NCBI RefSeq assembly: GCF_006265175.1
Contig: NZ_VDCQ01000016.1
Location: 83,444-147,443, forward strand
Direction: 5' to 3'
Source of the DNA: Paenibacillus hemerocallicola
GTDB lineage: Bacteria; Bacillota; Bacilli; Paenibacillales; NBRC-103111
DNA: 64,000 nt
Positions 43,878 to 51,864 of the stretch are shown one piece after another. Under the pieces are notes generated by a model. It worked only from the letters and a program-made list of their open reading frames with translations, was not told the origin of the DNA and searched no databases. The translations under genes were made by a program, and so were the position numbers. The number at the start of each line of letters is the position of its first letter. The first letter of the stretch is position 1.

Positions 43878-44315
43878 TTATACGTCGTTGCGTTCGCGAT
43901 TGCGACCGAACAATCCGGCCAAGCCGATTAATCCGAGCAGGCCGAGCCAGCTCCAGTTTGTTTTGTTGGCATTTGTGGCCGCGTAAGAACGATACTTGTT
44001 GACGGTATGGCCGTCCGTACCGGTTCGATTCACATTGTATGGGGAGTAGCGGTGCCCGTCGCTGCGGTTGCCGATCGGAGCCGTATTGGTGTCCGTTGTC
44101 CCTACAGGATTGGTCATGCTGTTCGATTCGGGATGAGTCGCTCCATAGGCGCCGGGGGTTGTTGGCGTAGTGGCGGTACCGGTCGTCGTGCCAGTAGTGG
44201 TACCCATTGTTGTGCCAGTCGTAGTGCCGTCGGTTGTTGTCCCCATCCCCATGGCCGGAACGGCAGATAACGTCAAGGCCGCGGCTAAAGCAAGAGAAGC
44301 AGCTGCTTTTTTCAA
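43878..44315 (-). CDS. Secreted Thr/Gly-rich protein with WGxxGxxG-type C-terminal anchor
   Basis: The protein has 145 residues. A signal peptide (MKKAAASLALAAALTLSAVPAMG) is followed by repeats of TTTGTTMGTTTGTTTGTAT, a hydrophilic middle rich in Asn, Thr and Tyr, and a C-terminal NWSWLGLLGLIGLAGLFGRNRERNDV, the WGxxGxxG sorting-like tail: tryptophan, Gly-patterned helix, then a basic end. Such tails mark envelope proteins of unknown sorting route. The TTG start at 44315 follows CAGGAG. Single-gene unit with terminator. Confidence 0.75.
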   Translation of the reverse strand: MKKAAASLALAAALTLSAVPAMGMGTTTDGTTTGTTMGTTTGTTTGTATTPTTPGAYGATHPESNSMTNPVGTTDTNTAPIGNRSDGHRYSPYNVNRTGTDGHTVNKYRSYAATNANKTNWSWLGLLGLIGLAGLFGRNRERNDV

Positions 44316-44454
44316 GTTGTCAACTCCTGTTCGAAAAGTTATGGTTGATTACCTCGTTAGCATTTGCAGTTGCGCCCGATGTATGTGTGCCGCATGTTGA
44401 GCGGAACGGGACATATTGGTTTACATAAAGGATTGGGGAACGCCGACACCGACG

Positions 44455-44661
44455 CTAGTGCTCCTCATCCTGAAGCTTGGAGCCGCCCCGCACGAATACA
44501 CCGTCGCTGGTCCCGGCCGCATAGGCGTCGCTAAGCTGCTCATGAGTCTCGGCAAGTCCTTTGCTTATCTCGGACGATTGTTCGTAGTCCGAAGCGTCAA
44601 ACGACTCTTCGGCGACTTCTCCGGCATGCCCGGTCCAGCTTTTGCCCGTTTCATCGGTCAT
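44455..44661 (-). CDS. YozQ-like DUF4025 small protein
   Basis: The protein has 68 residues, acidic and hydrophilic. The pattern EISKGLAETHEQLSDAYAAGTSDGVF is the DUF4025 (YozQ) hallmark. YozQ-like proteins are small and of unknown role in spore formers. AAAGGGGGA precedes ATG 44661 by 9 bases. Copy 2 of the repeated structured element lies about 100 bases upstream on this strand. Confidence 0.8.
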   Translation of the reverse strand: MTDETGKSWTGHAGEVAEESFDASDYEQSSEISKGLAETHEQLSDAYAAGTSDGVFVRGGSKLQDEEH

Positions 44662-44695
44662 GGCAAGGATTCCCCCTTTTTATCGATTCAGAATT

Positions 44696-44827
44696 TTCAA
44701 GTTCGCTAAATTGGCACTACTGCAAAGCGATGCTTCGATAAAAGGAATGCGAAATGGTGAACCAAGAAAAACAACCTCAAAATCGCGGTCGCTCGTCTTC
44801 GAAATAAGTCGATAGACGGTTTTCTTA
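44696..44827. ncRNA. Candidate structured RNA element, copy 2
   Basis: The core at 44761-44827 matches 23819-23888: ACCAAGAAAAAC is identical, CGCGGTCGCTC (44784-44794) is identical and CGATAGACGGTTTTCTTA (44810-44827) matches 16 of 18. TTCAAGTTC and GCTAA (44696-44709) are also shared. AAGAAAA pairs with TTTTCTT, and CGTCT (44795-44799 region) can pair with AGACG. Flanking genes differ from copy 1 on both sides. Direction unresolved: the rhomboid gene (plus) seems to have its own promoter just downstream, and the YozQ-like gene lies on the other side. Confidence 0.55.
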
Positions 44828-44955
44828 CTTATCAGTTTCCCGCTCGGGCGATTGCACTATACGCAAAATAACTAAATATTTGGCTTACTGCTGCCGCTTG
44901 TTGTATGATATTTAGGAAAGCGAATAAGACTCGTCGTTTGTCCGGAGGAGACAAG

Positions 44956-45555
44956 ATGCTTTTTTTGCGATATGAAAATTTAAGGCAATATATAAAATGG
45001 TATCCGATCACGACGATCATTTTATCGATTCAGCTGATCATGTACTTATGGATGGAGATCGACGGCAGTACGAGGGACAACCTGACGCTGATCCGGTTCG
45101 GGGCATTGCTTAACGAGGTGCCATTCTCGGGAGAATATTGGCGGTACTTTGCCTCGGTATTTCTCCACAGCGGGTTCGATCATCTGCTGTTCAACAGCTT
45201 CTCGCTGTTCGTGTTTGCACCGCCGCTCGAGAGAATGCTAGGCAAGTGGAAGTACGCCCTGTTTTATTTGGGCAGCGGGTTTATCGGCAACCTGGCGACC
45301 GTGCTGTTCTTCCGAGGACCGGAAACCGTCGTTTCCGTCGGCGCGTCCGGAGCCATCTACGGTATTTTTGCCGCGTATTTGTTCATTGCCCTGTTTTTCA
45401 AAAAGGCGCTGGACAAGCAATCGTCTTCGACGATCATTACCGTTGTCGTCGTAGGGTTCATTTATTCGTTTCTTATTCCGCAAGTCAATTATTACGCCCA
45501 TATCGGCGGCTTCATCGGCGGATTTTTGTTGTTTGCCCCTTTGCTGCGCAGATAG
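44956..45555 (+). CDS. Rhomboid family intramembrane serine protease
   Basis: The protein has 199 residues with six membrane helices. Catalytic dyad: Ser131 in GASGAIYG and His182 in YYAHIGGFIGG; N80 in HLLFNSFSLF may form the oxyanion site. It cleaves transmembrane substrates within the lipid layer; substrate unknown. GGAGGAG precedes ATG 44956; a TATGAT at 44904-44909 is a possible -10. Confidence 0.93.
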   Translation: MLFLRYENLRQYIKWYPITTIILSIQLIMYLWMEIDGSTRDNLTLIRFGALLNEVPFSGEYWRYFASVFLHSGFDHLLFNSFSLFVFAPPLERMLGKWKYALFYLGSGFIGNLATVLFFRGPETVVSVGASGAIYGIFAAYLFIALFFKKALDKQSSSTIITVVVVGFIYSFLIPQVNYYAHIGGFIGGFLLFAPLLRR

Positions 45556-45593
45556 CGGGAAACGTATGATCTTTATAGCCGGAGGATAAACAT

Positions 45594-46484
45594 TTGGAGC
45601 TAAGACAGCTGCAATATTTCGTTAAAGTGGCGCGCAAGCAGCATGTTACGCAGGCGGCCGAAGAGCTTCACGTCGCGCAATCCGCCGTCAGCAGACAAAT
45701 TCATCAGCTGGAGGAAGAGCTGGGCTTGCAGCTGTTTGCGCAAAAGGGACGAAATCTGCAGCTTACGCCTGTAGGCAAGTTATTTTTAAGCCGGGTCGAG
45801 GAGCTGCTGACCGGACTGGAGAAGGCGGTCGGGGAAATCAAGGAGTTTCTGGACCCCGAGCTTGGCGAGATATGCTTGGGGTTTCCGCATAGTCTTGGCA
45901 TCAGCCTCGTGCCGTCCGTCGTCGCCGATTTTCGCAAAGACCATCCTAACGTCAAATTCAGATTGAAAATGGGAACGTTCTCGAGCCTGATTCGCGATGT
46001 GGTGCGCGGGGATGTCGATATGGCGTTCATCTCGCCTTTCCCGGAGAACAACGATCATGTAACCGGCGAAATCGTCCTGACCGAGGAGCTGTACGCCATT
46101 TTGCCGAGCAATCACGTGCTGGCCGATTACCAATCGATCCGTCTGGAACAGCTGAAGGACGATTCGTTCGTATTATTCAACGAAAATTACTCGCTGCGCA
46201 CGATCGTATGGGACGCTTGCCGAAAAGCGGGGTTTTCGCCGATAATCGGCTTCGAGGGCGAAGAGACGGATACGATTCGGGGACTCGTAGCGGCCGGCAT
46301 GGGAGTCAGCCTGCTTCCGGAGATGGCGCTTACGGAGATCAGTCCGCTTATGCCGGTCAAAGTAAAGGTGACGGAGCCTCATGTGACGAGAACGATCGGA
46401 CTTATTCGCAAATCCGGCCAAAAGCTGCCGATCGTCGCGGAAATGTTTCAACAATTTTTATTCGATTACTTCCATCTGCGGTAA
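45594..46484 (+). CDS. LysR-family regulator, GltC-like
   Basis: The protein has 296 residues. The HTH (MELRQLQYFVKVARKQHVTQAAEELHVAQSAVSRQIHQLEEELGLQLF) and the whole length parallel GltC of Bacillus subtilis, activator of glutamate synthase genes, including the C-terminal EGEETDTIRGLVAAGMGVSLLPE. No gltAB is present here, so another target is possible. TTG 45594 follows GGAGGA. It lies 38 bases after the rhomboid gene. Confidence 0.9.
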   Translation: MELRQLQYFVKVARKQHVTQAAEELHVAQSAVSRQIHQLEEELGLQLFAQKGRNLQLTPVGKLFLSRVEELLTGLEKAVGEIKEFLDPELGEICLGFPHSLGISLVPSVVADFRKDHPNVKFRLKMGTFSSLIRDVVRGDVDMAFISPFPENNDHVTGEIVLTEELYAILPSNHVLADYQSIRLEQLKDDSFVLFNENYSLRTIVWDACRKAGFSPIIGFEGEETDTIRGLVAAGMGVSLLPEMALTEISPLMPVKVKVTEPHVTRTIGLIRKSGQKLPIVAEMFQQFLFDYFHLR

Positions 46485-46490
46485 AGGCTG

Positions 46491-46546
46491 CAAAAACAAA
46501 AGCTTCCTGACCGGGTCCGAGACCCAGTAGGAAGCTTTTGTTTTTG
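46491..46546. terminator. Strong bidirectional terminator
   Basis: CAAAAACAAAAGCTTCCT (46491-46508) is mirrored by AGGAAGCTTTTGTTTTTG (46529-46546), an 18-bp stem between the convergent LysR and YugP-like genes. Confidence 0.95.
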
Positions 46547-46555
46547 CGGCTGATC

Positions 46556-47242
46556 TTATTCCTCGCGGCGGCTGTTGAAAATCATTATATATTTCAACAA
46601 TTCGAGCAAAGAGATAAGCGCTGCGGCTACATATGTCAATGCTGCGGCATTCAGTACTTTGGCTACGCCGCCTTCTTCTTGGTTCGTTATATACCCTTCC
46701 GCTACCATCGCTTCCCGCGCCCTGTTGCTGGCGTTGAACTCGACGGGCAACGTGATGAGCTGGAACGCTACCGCTGCCGAGAAAAATAGGATGCCTAGCA
46801 GCAGCAAGAACGAAAATTGTTGGAAGAACAACCCGGCAAGAATGAGCAACGGCGCAATACCCGACGTAATGTTGACGAGCGGGAATATCCGGTGGCGCGC
46901 GACGAGCATCGGATAATGCACTTTGTGCTGGATGGCGTGTCCGACCTCGTGGCAGGCAACGGCAACCGCGGAAATGGACCGTTCGTAATAGACCGGCTCG
47001 GACAGCCGGACGACGCGATGGATCGGATCGTAATGGTCGGTCAGCGTTCCAGGTACGGCTTCTACCGGAACATCGTGCAGTCCGTTGCTGTCGAGCATGC
47101 GGCGAGCGGCATCATATCCGGTCATTCCGCTGCTGATCGGCACCTGGGCCCAGCGGTTAAACGTACCTTTTACGCGGAACTGGGCCCAGATGGAAATTCC
47201 GAAAGCGATGAAGATGAGGATATCCATAGGGTGAAACAACAT
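46556..47242 (-). CDS. Zinc metallopeptidase, YugP-like
   Basis: The protein has 228 residues: an N-terminal membrane anchor, the zinc motif HEVGH at 98-102 (VACHEVGHAIQH), then three more hydrophobic helices. This is the YugP/neutral zinc metallopeptidase family; substrates unknown. AAAGGAGG precedes ATG 47242. Confidence 0.92.
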   Translation of the reverse strand: MLFHPMDILIFIAFGISIWAQFRVKGTFNRWAQVPISSGMTGYDAARRMLDSNGLHDVPVEAVPGTLTDHYDPIHRVVRLSEPVYYERSISAVAVACHEVGHAIQHKVHYPMLVARHRIFPLVNITSGIAPLLILAGLFFQQFSFLLLLGILFFSAAVAFQLITLPVEFNASNRAREAMVAEGYITNQEEGGVAKVLNAAALTYVAAALISLLELLKYIMIFNSRREE

Positions 47243-47267
47243 GCGGCGTAACCTCCTTTAACTTTAC

Positions 47268-47699
47268 CTACATTAATGGTCCTTTGCCGAGAAGAAGGAG
47301 AAGCGCCTCGATGCAAGCAGCGCTTTGCGTCGCGAGCGTATTGAATGCGTACTTCGCCTGTCTCGGTTTCATTTCGGCCAATAACGGGCTCAGCTCTTTC
47401 ACTTCGCGCTCCAGCTGACGCAGATGCATTTGCAAAGATGTGAGTTTTTCTGTCACTACCTCGTCCTGACTCACTTTATTCCATTGATCCAGGCTCTCTT
47501 TAATTTCTTCCAAGGTGTACTTTTCCTTCTTCATCGTTTCTATACGTTTCAAACGAGTCAAAGTTTCATCTGTATATAGGCGATAATTCGTTTTCGTTCT
47601 TAATTCCGGAAAGATGAGACCAAGCTTCGTGTAATAATCGATCGTCCTCGCGCTCGTCTCGGATAGACGAGCCAGCTCCCCGATTCGATACAGTTTCAT
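47268..47699 (-). CDS. MerR-family regulator
   Basis: The protein has 143 residues. MerR HTH MKLYRIGELARLSETSARTIDYYTKLGLIFPELRTKTNYRLY with wing, a helical linker and a dimer coil (about 85-120). The C-terminus has one cysteine only, so metal sensing in the classic MerR way is unlikely. ATG 47699 is chosen because the HTH starts there; the upstream extension to 47801 lacks similarity. The YugP-like gene follows by 25 bases on the same strand. Confidence 0.85.
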   Translation of the reverse strand: MKLYRIGELARLSETSARTIDYYTKLGLIFPELRTKTNYRLYTDETLTRLKRIETMKKEKYTLEEIKESLDQWNKVSQDEVVTEKLTSLQMHLRQLEREVKELSPLLAEMKPRQAKYAFNTLATQSAACIEALLLLLGKGPLM

Positions 47700-47919
47700 A
47701 ACCCCATTTACGTTCACCTCTTCTATTATAGACAGATTTGAGAAATGCCAACGCCAAACGTACCTAGCCTCATCATAAACGATATGAAACCGTACAGTCA
47801 AACGTCATGCTTTGACGGAATCGGATTTGCGAAATTTAAGGATGATTTCTCCATTCGGAGGGAGGAAATGTAACATTGTTCCTCTAAAAGCGAACATTGT
47901 AGGCTTGTACAATACACAA

Positions 47920-47936
47920 TGTTTGGATATATCACG
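47920..47936 (+). promoter_or_regulatory. Weak TnrA/GlnR-like site upstream of amtB
   Basis: TGTTT-N7-TCACG deviates from TGTNA-N7-TNACA at two positions; it lies about 60 bases upstream of the predicted start, where an activator could bind. Speculative. Confidence 0.3.
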
Positions 47937-47954
47937 TAAATCCGAAAAAAATCG

Positions 47955-47983
47955 TTGTCTTTTTTGAAGCGTGCGCGTATAAT
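47955..47983 (+). promoter_or_regulatory. amtB promoter
   Basis: TTGTCT (47955-47960), 17-base spacer, perfect TATAAT (47978-47983). Confidence 0.8.
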
Positions 47984-48004
47984 GGCACTAAAGCATTCGC
48001 AATA

Positions 48005-48021
48005 TGTTATGAAAACTAACA
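48005..48021 (+). promoter_or_regulatory. GlnR/TnrA box in the amtB leader
   Basis: TGTTA-N7-TAACA fits the consensus TGTNA-N7-TNACA perfectly and is a full inverted repeat. It lies about 15-31 bases downstream of the predicted start and just before the ribosome site, so binding should block transcription. Confidence 0.8.
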
Positions 48022-48039
48022 CAAAAGGTGGTTATCGCA

Positions 48040-49431
48040 ATGAAAAAGGTCATTTTTCTATGCCTGACGATGCTTCTGGCTTTCCCGGCTATGGCGCTTG
48101 CTGCCGACGGGCCGTCATCCGGACAGCTTCACTTGGCAATCGACTCCGTCTGGGTTATGCTTGCGGCCATTCTGGTCATCTTCATGCAAGCGGGCTTCGC
48201 CCTGTTGGAGGCCGGATCGACACGGATGAAAAACGCCGGACACGTGGCCGGCAAAACGATTTTGACTTTCGGCATTGCGGGTCTCGCGTTCTGGGCGTTC
48301 GGCTTCGGACTGGCGTTCGGCGACGGCGGCAGTTTAAACAAACTGATCGGATTCGGGGGCTTCTTCTTTAACGGTACGGAGGAGCAAGCGGCGGAATCGT
48401 TCGCCTCGTTGTCGGCCTCGGTCGTACCGGGAGCCATCAAGTTTTTGTTCCAGCTCGCCTTCGTAGGGGTCGCGCTCGCCATAGCTTGGGGCGGCTTCGC
48501 GGAACGGGCCAAACTTTCCGTATACTTCGTCTTCGGCGTGTTGTTCACGGTTGTCATCTATCCGTTCGTGGCTCACTGGATTTGGGGCGGCGGCTGGCTG
48601 GCCGAACACGGCAAGCAAGATTTCGCCGGCTCGACGGTCGTTCACCTTCAAGGGGCAACGGCGGCATTGGCTGCGACGCTGCTGCTGAAACCGCGTCTCG
48701 GTAAATATAATAAAGACGGCAAGCCTAACCTCATTCCCGGCCACAACCAAGTTCTCTCCGTACTCGGCGTCATCATTTTGTGGATCGGCTGGTTCGGATT
48801 TAACCCGGGCAGCACGCTTACGGCTGTAAACGACGGCTTCTTCGGCTTCATCGCGATGAATACGAACCTTGCGGCCGCCGCGGGCGCGGTAGCGGCTCTG
48901 CTCGTATCTTGGCTCTACTTCGGCAAAGCGGATATTCCGAGCATGCTGAACGGCGTATTGGCCGCACTGGTCGCCATCACGGCCTCGTGCGCATTCGTGG
49001 AAACTTGGGCGGCGGTCATCATCGGCCTCGTGGCAGGTACTCTGACATTCTTCACCGCTCAATGGTTTGAAAAAGCGGGCATCGACGATCCGGTTTTCGC
49101 TTTCTCGGTACACGGCATCGCCGGCGTTTGGGGCTCGTTGTCCACCGGATTTTTCGCTTCCCCTCGTTTGGTCGAAATCGTAGGCGTCGGCAAGGAAGGA
49201 CTTTTCTACGGCGGCGGTTTCCACCAGTTGGGCGTTCAAGCAATGGGCGTTGCGGTATCGTTCGTCTTCGTCTTTATTCTCTCGTATGCGATCTTGTGGG
49301 TCATGAAAAAAACGATGGGTCTTCGCGTCACCGAGGAAGAAGAAATCATGGGTCTCGACATCAGCGAACACGGTACGTACGGTTACCCGGAGCAAATGAA
49401 AAAATCCGGCAACGAGACGATAGTCGTGTAA
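48040..49431 (+). CDS. amtB: Ammonium transporter
   Basis: The protein has 463 residues. A signal-like first segment (MKKVIFLCLTMLLAFPAMALAADG) precedes eleven membrane helices. AmtB features: VMLAAILVIFMQAGFALLEAG, the ammonium-pore histidine segments in TVVHLQGATAALA and AFSVHGIAGVWGSL, and GFFGFIAMNTNLAAAAGAVAA. It imports ammonium under nitrogen limitation. AAAGGTGG precedes ATG 48040. The usual PII partner gene glnK is not next to it; a DUF294 nucleotidyltransferase follows 34 bases later. Confidence 0.95.
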   Translation: MKKVIFLCLTMLLAFPAMALAADGPSSGQLHLAIDSVWVMLAAILVIFMQAGFALLEAGSTRMKNAGHVAGKTILTFGIAGLAFWAFGFGLAFGDGGSLNKLIGFGGFFFNGTEEQAAESFASLSASVVPGAIKFLFQLAFVGVALAIAWGGFAERAKLSVYFVFGVLFTVVIYPFVAHWIWGGGWLAEHGKQDFAGSTVVHLQGATAALAATLLLKPRLGKYNKDGKPNLIPGHNQVLSVLGVIILWIGWFGFNPGSTLTAVNDGFFGFIAMNTNLAAAAGAVAALLVSWLYFGKADIPSMLNGVLAALVAITASCAFVETWAAVIIGLVAGTLTFFTAQWFEKAGIDDPVFAFSVHGIAGVWGSLSTGFFASPRLVEIVGVGKEGLFYGGGFHQLGVQAMGVAVSFVFVFILSYAILWVMKKTMGLRVTEEEEIMGLDISEHGTYGYPEQMKKSGNETIVV

Positions 49432-49465
49432 CGTTGATCGATTCCTGGGGGTGGGATCGGACGAC

Positions 49466-50563
49466 ATGGAGCATTCTTGGATGGAACGATTCGACGTATC
49501 GATCTATAACGCCGTGAGCACCGAACAGCTTCGCGGTTTGAGGGACCGGATGCATTTCGAGCTCCGGCCCTCCTTGTTTGAAGATGTAATGGAGTGGAAT
49601 CGGAGCGTCAATGCGGCTCATGACCGGCTCATTGCCGGTACGATCGCGCTGGCGGAACAAACGCTCAGGCTGGAAGGATTCGGCGTCCCCCCGGTTCCGT
49701 ACGCTTTCGTGGCGGTGGGCAGCGCAGGCCGCATGGAACAAACGCTATGGAGCGATCAGGACAACGGCATCATGTACGCCGATCCTCCGGTCGAACAAGG
49801 GGAAGCGGCTGCCGATTATTTCCGTGTTTTCTCCGAGCGGGTCCATAGCTGGCTTCAATCCGCGGGGTACCCGCCGTGCCCGGGAAACGTATTGTGCACG
49901 AATCCGTTCTGGCGCAAGCCGAAATCGGCCTGGATCGATATGGTGCATGGCTGGTTGGACGATCCGCAATGGGAGAACGTTCGTTACTTGCTCATGATCG
50001 CCGATGTGCGCTGCATGTACGGCGAAACGGAGCTCGTGCATCAATTCCGGTCGGCTTATATGCAATCCGTCGCGGAGCGGCCTGCCATGCTGGACCATAT
50101 GCTTCAAAACACTCTGTACCACAAAATTACGATCGGCGTGCTCGGCAATATCATTACGGAGCGATACGGAGAGGATGCCGGAGCGTTTGACGTGAAATAC
50201 GGGGCGTACATTCCGCTAGTAAACGGCATTCGTCTGCTTGCGCTGGCGGACGGCATAACCGAAGCGTCTACTCTTGAACGGCTGGAGGCTCTTCGGGAAA
50301 GCGGCAACTATCCGAAAGCGGACGTAGACCGTTGGCGCGAAGCTTTCGCCACGGCCTTGGAGCTCCGTTCCCTCGCGCAGCATGAGAAAGACGGACCCCT
50401 GTATACGACCCGCGGGATGATTGATCCGGAATCATTGACGAAACAAAACAAACGGCGCCTAAAGCAATGTTTGAAAACGGGGATCGAGCTGCAGCAGACA
50501 GTGCGAAGAACTGTCGAGAGGATTGCGGACGGTATGCCGAAGAAACGGGGCGGTTTGGGATGA
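49466..50563 (+). CDS. DUF294 nucleotidyltransferase-like protein
   Basis: The protein has 365 residues. The nucleotidyltransferase core is visible as FVAVGSAGRMEQTLWSDQDNGIMY near residues 80-103 (GS with paired acidic residues), followed by DUF294 helices and a second acidic segment. The family is related to PII uridylyltransferase GlnD but usually carries CBS domains, which are lacking here. GGGGGTGGG lies 11 bases before ATG 49466. Context after amtB hints at a nitrogen-signalling role; that is inference. Its stop overlaps the next start (ATGA). Confidence 0.82.
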   Translation: MEHSWMERFDVSIYNAVSTEQLRGLRDRMHFELRPSLFEDVMEWNRSVNAAHDRLIAGTIALAEQTLRLEGFGVPPVPYAFVAVGSAGRMEQTLWSDQDNGIMYADPPVEQGEAAADYFRVFSERVHSWLQSAGYPPCPGNVLCTNPFWRKPKSAWIDMVHGWLDDPQWENVRYLLMIADVRCMYGETELVHQFRSAYMQSVAERPAMLDHMLQNTLYHKITIGVLGNIITERYGEDAGAFDVKYGAYIPLVNGIRLLALADGITEASTLERLEALRESGNYPKADVDRWREAFATALELRSLAQHEKDGPLYTTRGMIDPESLTKQNKRRLKQCLKTGIELQQTVRRTVERIADGMPKKRGGLG

Positions 50564-51282
50564 GAAGCATGTCCAAGCTGTGGCGATTGTACAAATTGGG
50601 AGGCATCACCCCGGCTGTAACTTCCATGTTCGATCCGCAAAGCGCCCAGCAAATGGCGTTTATTCGTTCCGTCATGAAGGAGCAGCGTAAAAACAGCATG
50701 TACGATATTCCTTTGCAAAAGCTGGAAACGGTCGTGTTCGATTTGGAGACGACCGGATTTTCCCCGTACAGCGGAGACGAAATTATATCGATCGGCGCCG
50801 TAGGCATGACCGGCGATCTAGTTTTGCTCCAGCAATCGTTCTATAGTCTGATAAGACCGGATAAGACGATTCCCGACGATGTCGTGCGTCTGACCGGCAT
50901 CTATAATGAAGAAGCCGCAAGCGCTCCGGAACTGATTACCGTGCTGAAGGATTTTTTGGAATTCGTCAACCACCGCGTGCTCGTCGTTCACGGCAGCGGT
51001 CATGACAAGCATTTTCTGAATTCCGCGCTATGGCGGACATCGAAGGTGAATTTGTCGCATCGGTTCATCGATTGCCTCATTTTGGCCCAACGGCTCGAGC
51101 CGAAGCGGGGAAGCTACGACCTGGACACCCTCCTGACCGACTACGGGATCGAGGTGAACGGCAGACATCACGCTCTTGGCGATGCGGGAATGACGGCTCA
51201 GTTGTGGAAATGCTTGCTTAACGAGACGATGCGAAGAGACGTAAATACACTGGGCGATTTGTACGACTTCTTGAGCCGTTAA
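50560..51282 (+). CDS. DEDDh 3'-5' exonuclease (DNA polymerase III epsilon-like)
   Basis: The protein has 240 residues. Exonuclease motifs: FDLETTGF (D61, E63), GHDKHFLN (Asp in motif II) and RHHALGDAGMTAQL (His and Asp of motif III). A 55-residue N-terminal extension has no clear domain. It degrades DNA or RNA ends from the 3' side. Translational coupling by ATGA to the DUF294 gene matches a known fusion or pair of DUF294 and exonuclease domains in other bacteria. Convergent with the JAMM peptidase, with overlapping stop codons. Confidence 0.88.
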   Translation: MRSMSKLWRLYKLGGITPAVTSMFDPQSAQQMAFIRSVMKEQRKNSMYDIPLQKLETVVFDLETTGFSPYSGDEIISIGAVGMTGDLVLLQQSFYSLIRPDKTIPDDVVRLTGIYNEEAASAPELITVLKDFLEFVNHRVLVVHGSGHDKHFLNSALWRTSKVNLSHRFIDCLILAQRLEPKRGSYDLDTLLTDYGIEVNGRHHALGDAGMTAQLWKCLLNETMRRDVNTLGDLYDFLSR

Positions 51283-51710
51283 ATAACGGAGTAGGGGATC
51301 GGGGTGAATTCTCGGGAACCGCCGATAGCTTCTTCGAGCCGGTATACCCGAACAATCGGTTGTTCCGGGCGGGCGAACGAAACGATCCAATAGCCGAGCC
51401 GGTTGTGAGAAGCGCCTGCCATATCTAACGCGGATGGCGTCCCTGACGTCATGGGATGGGAATGAAAAATACCGAGAAGCTGCCTGTTGCTGCGCTCGGC
51501 TTCGTAGAGAGAATAGATCCAGTCCTTGGCGTCGAACGCGAATTCCGTTTCGGGGCTTTTTGCCCTGTTGGCTATCGGCGAGAGGAAAGTGACGGCCGGC
51601 GTGCCGCTATCGCCCTTCGGACCAAACAAGGCTCCGCAAGCTTCCCGGGGCAAAGCCAATCGGCAATGTCCAATCATTTGCTCCCAAACGGACCGATCGA
51701 TGCGGATCAA
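51279..51710 (-). CDS. Mov34/JAMM (M67) metallopeptidase
   Basis: The protein has 143 residues. JAMM motif HSHP (83-86) with downstream Ser and Asp (D96), and an upstream Glu (E23 in PREACGALFG), form the zinc site. Bacterial members remove ubiquitin-like or sulfur-carrier partner tails, or process cysteine-synthesis carriers (Mec+ type); partner genes are not adjacent. TTG 51710 follows GGGAGGCG. Confidence 0.9.
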   Translation of the reverse strand: MIRIDRSVWEQMIGHCRLALPREACGALFGPKGDSGTPAVTFLSPIANRAKSPETEFAFDAKDWIYSLYEAERSNRQLLGIFHSHPMTSGTPSALDMAGASHNRLGYWIVSFARPEQPIVRVYRLEEAIGGSREFTPIPYSVI

Positions 51711-51794
51711 GTTGTTCGCCTCCCTATATAACCGTAGCTACGTTTCATTATAATAGGTGATGGTCCCGTAGGCCAGATGCGCAACGCAAAAAGA

Positions 51795-51815
51795 CCCGCT
51801 TTTAGCGGGCGGGTT
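51795..51815 (-). terminator. Terminator of the MFS gene
   Basis: CCCGCTTTTAGCGGG stem; minus-strand reading ends in TCTTTTTG. A second stem with a plus-strand T run (51832-51862, CCCGC/GCGGG then GCTTTTTT) serves the opposite strand. Confidence 0.75.
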
Positions 51816-51864
51816 GTCGAGAAAGTCCGTACCCGCGTCCTGCATATAGCGGGGCTTTTTTGCT

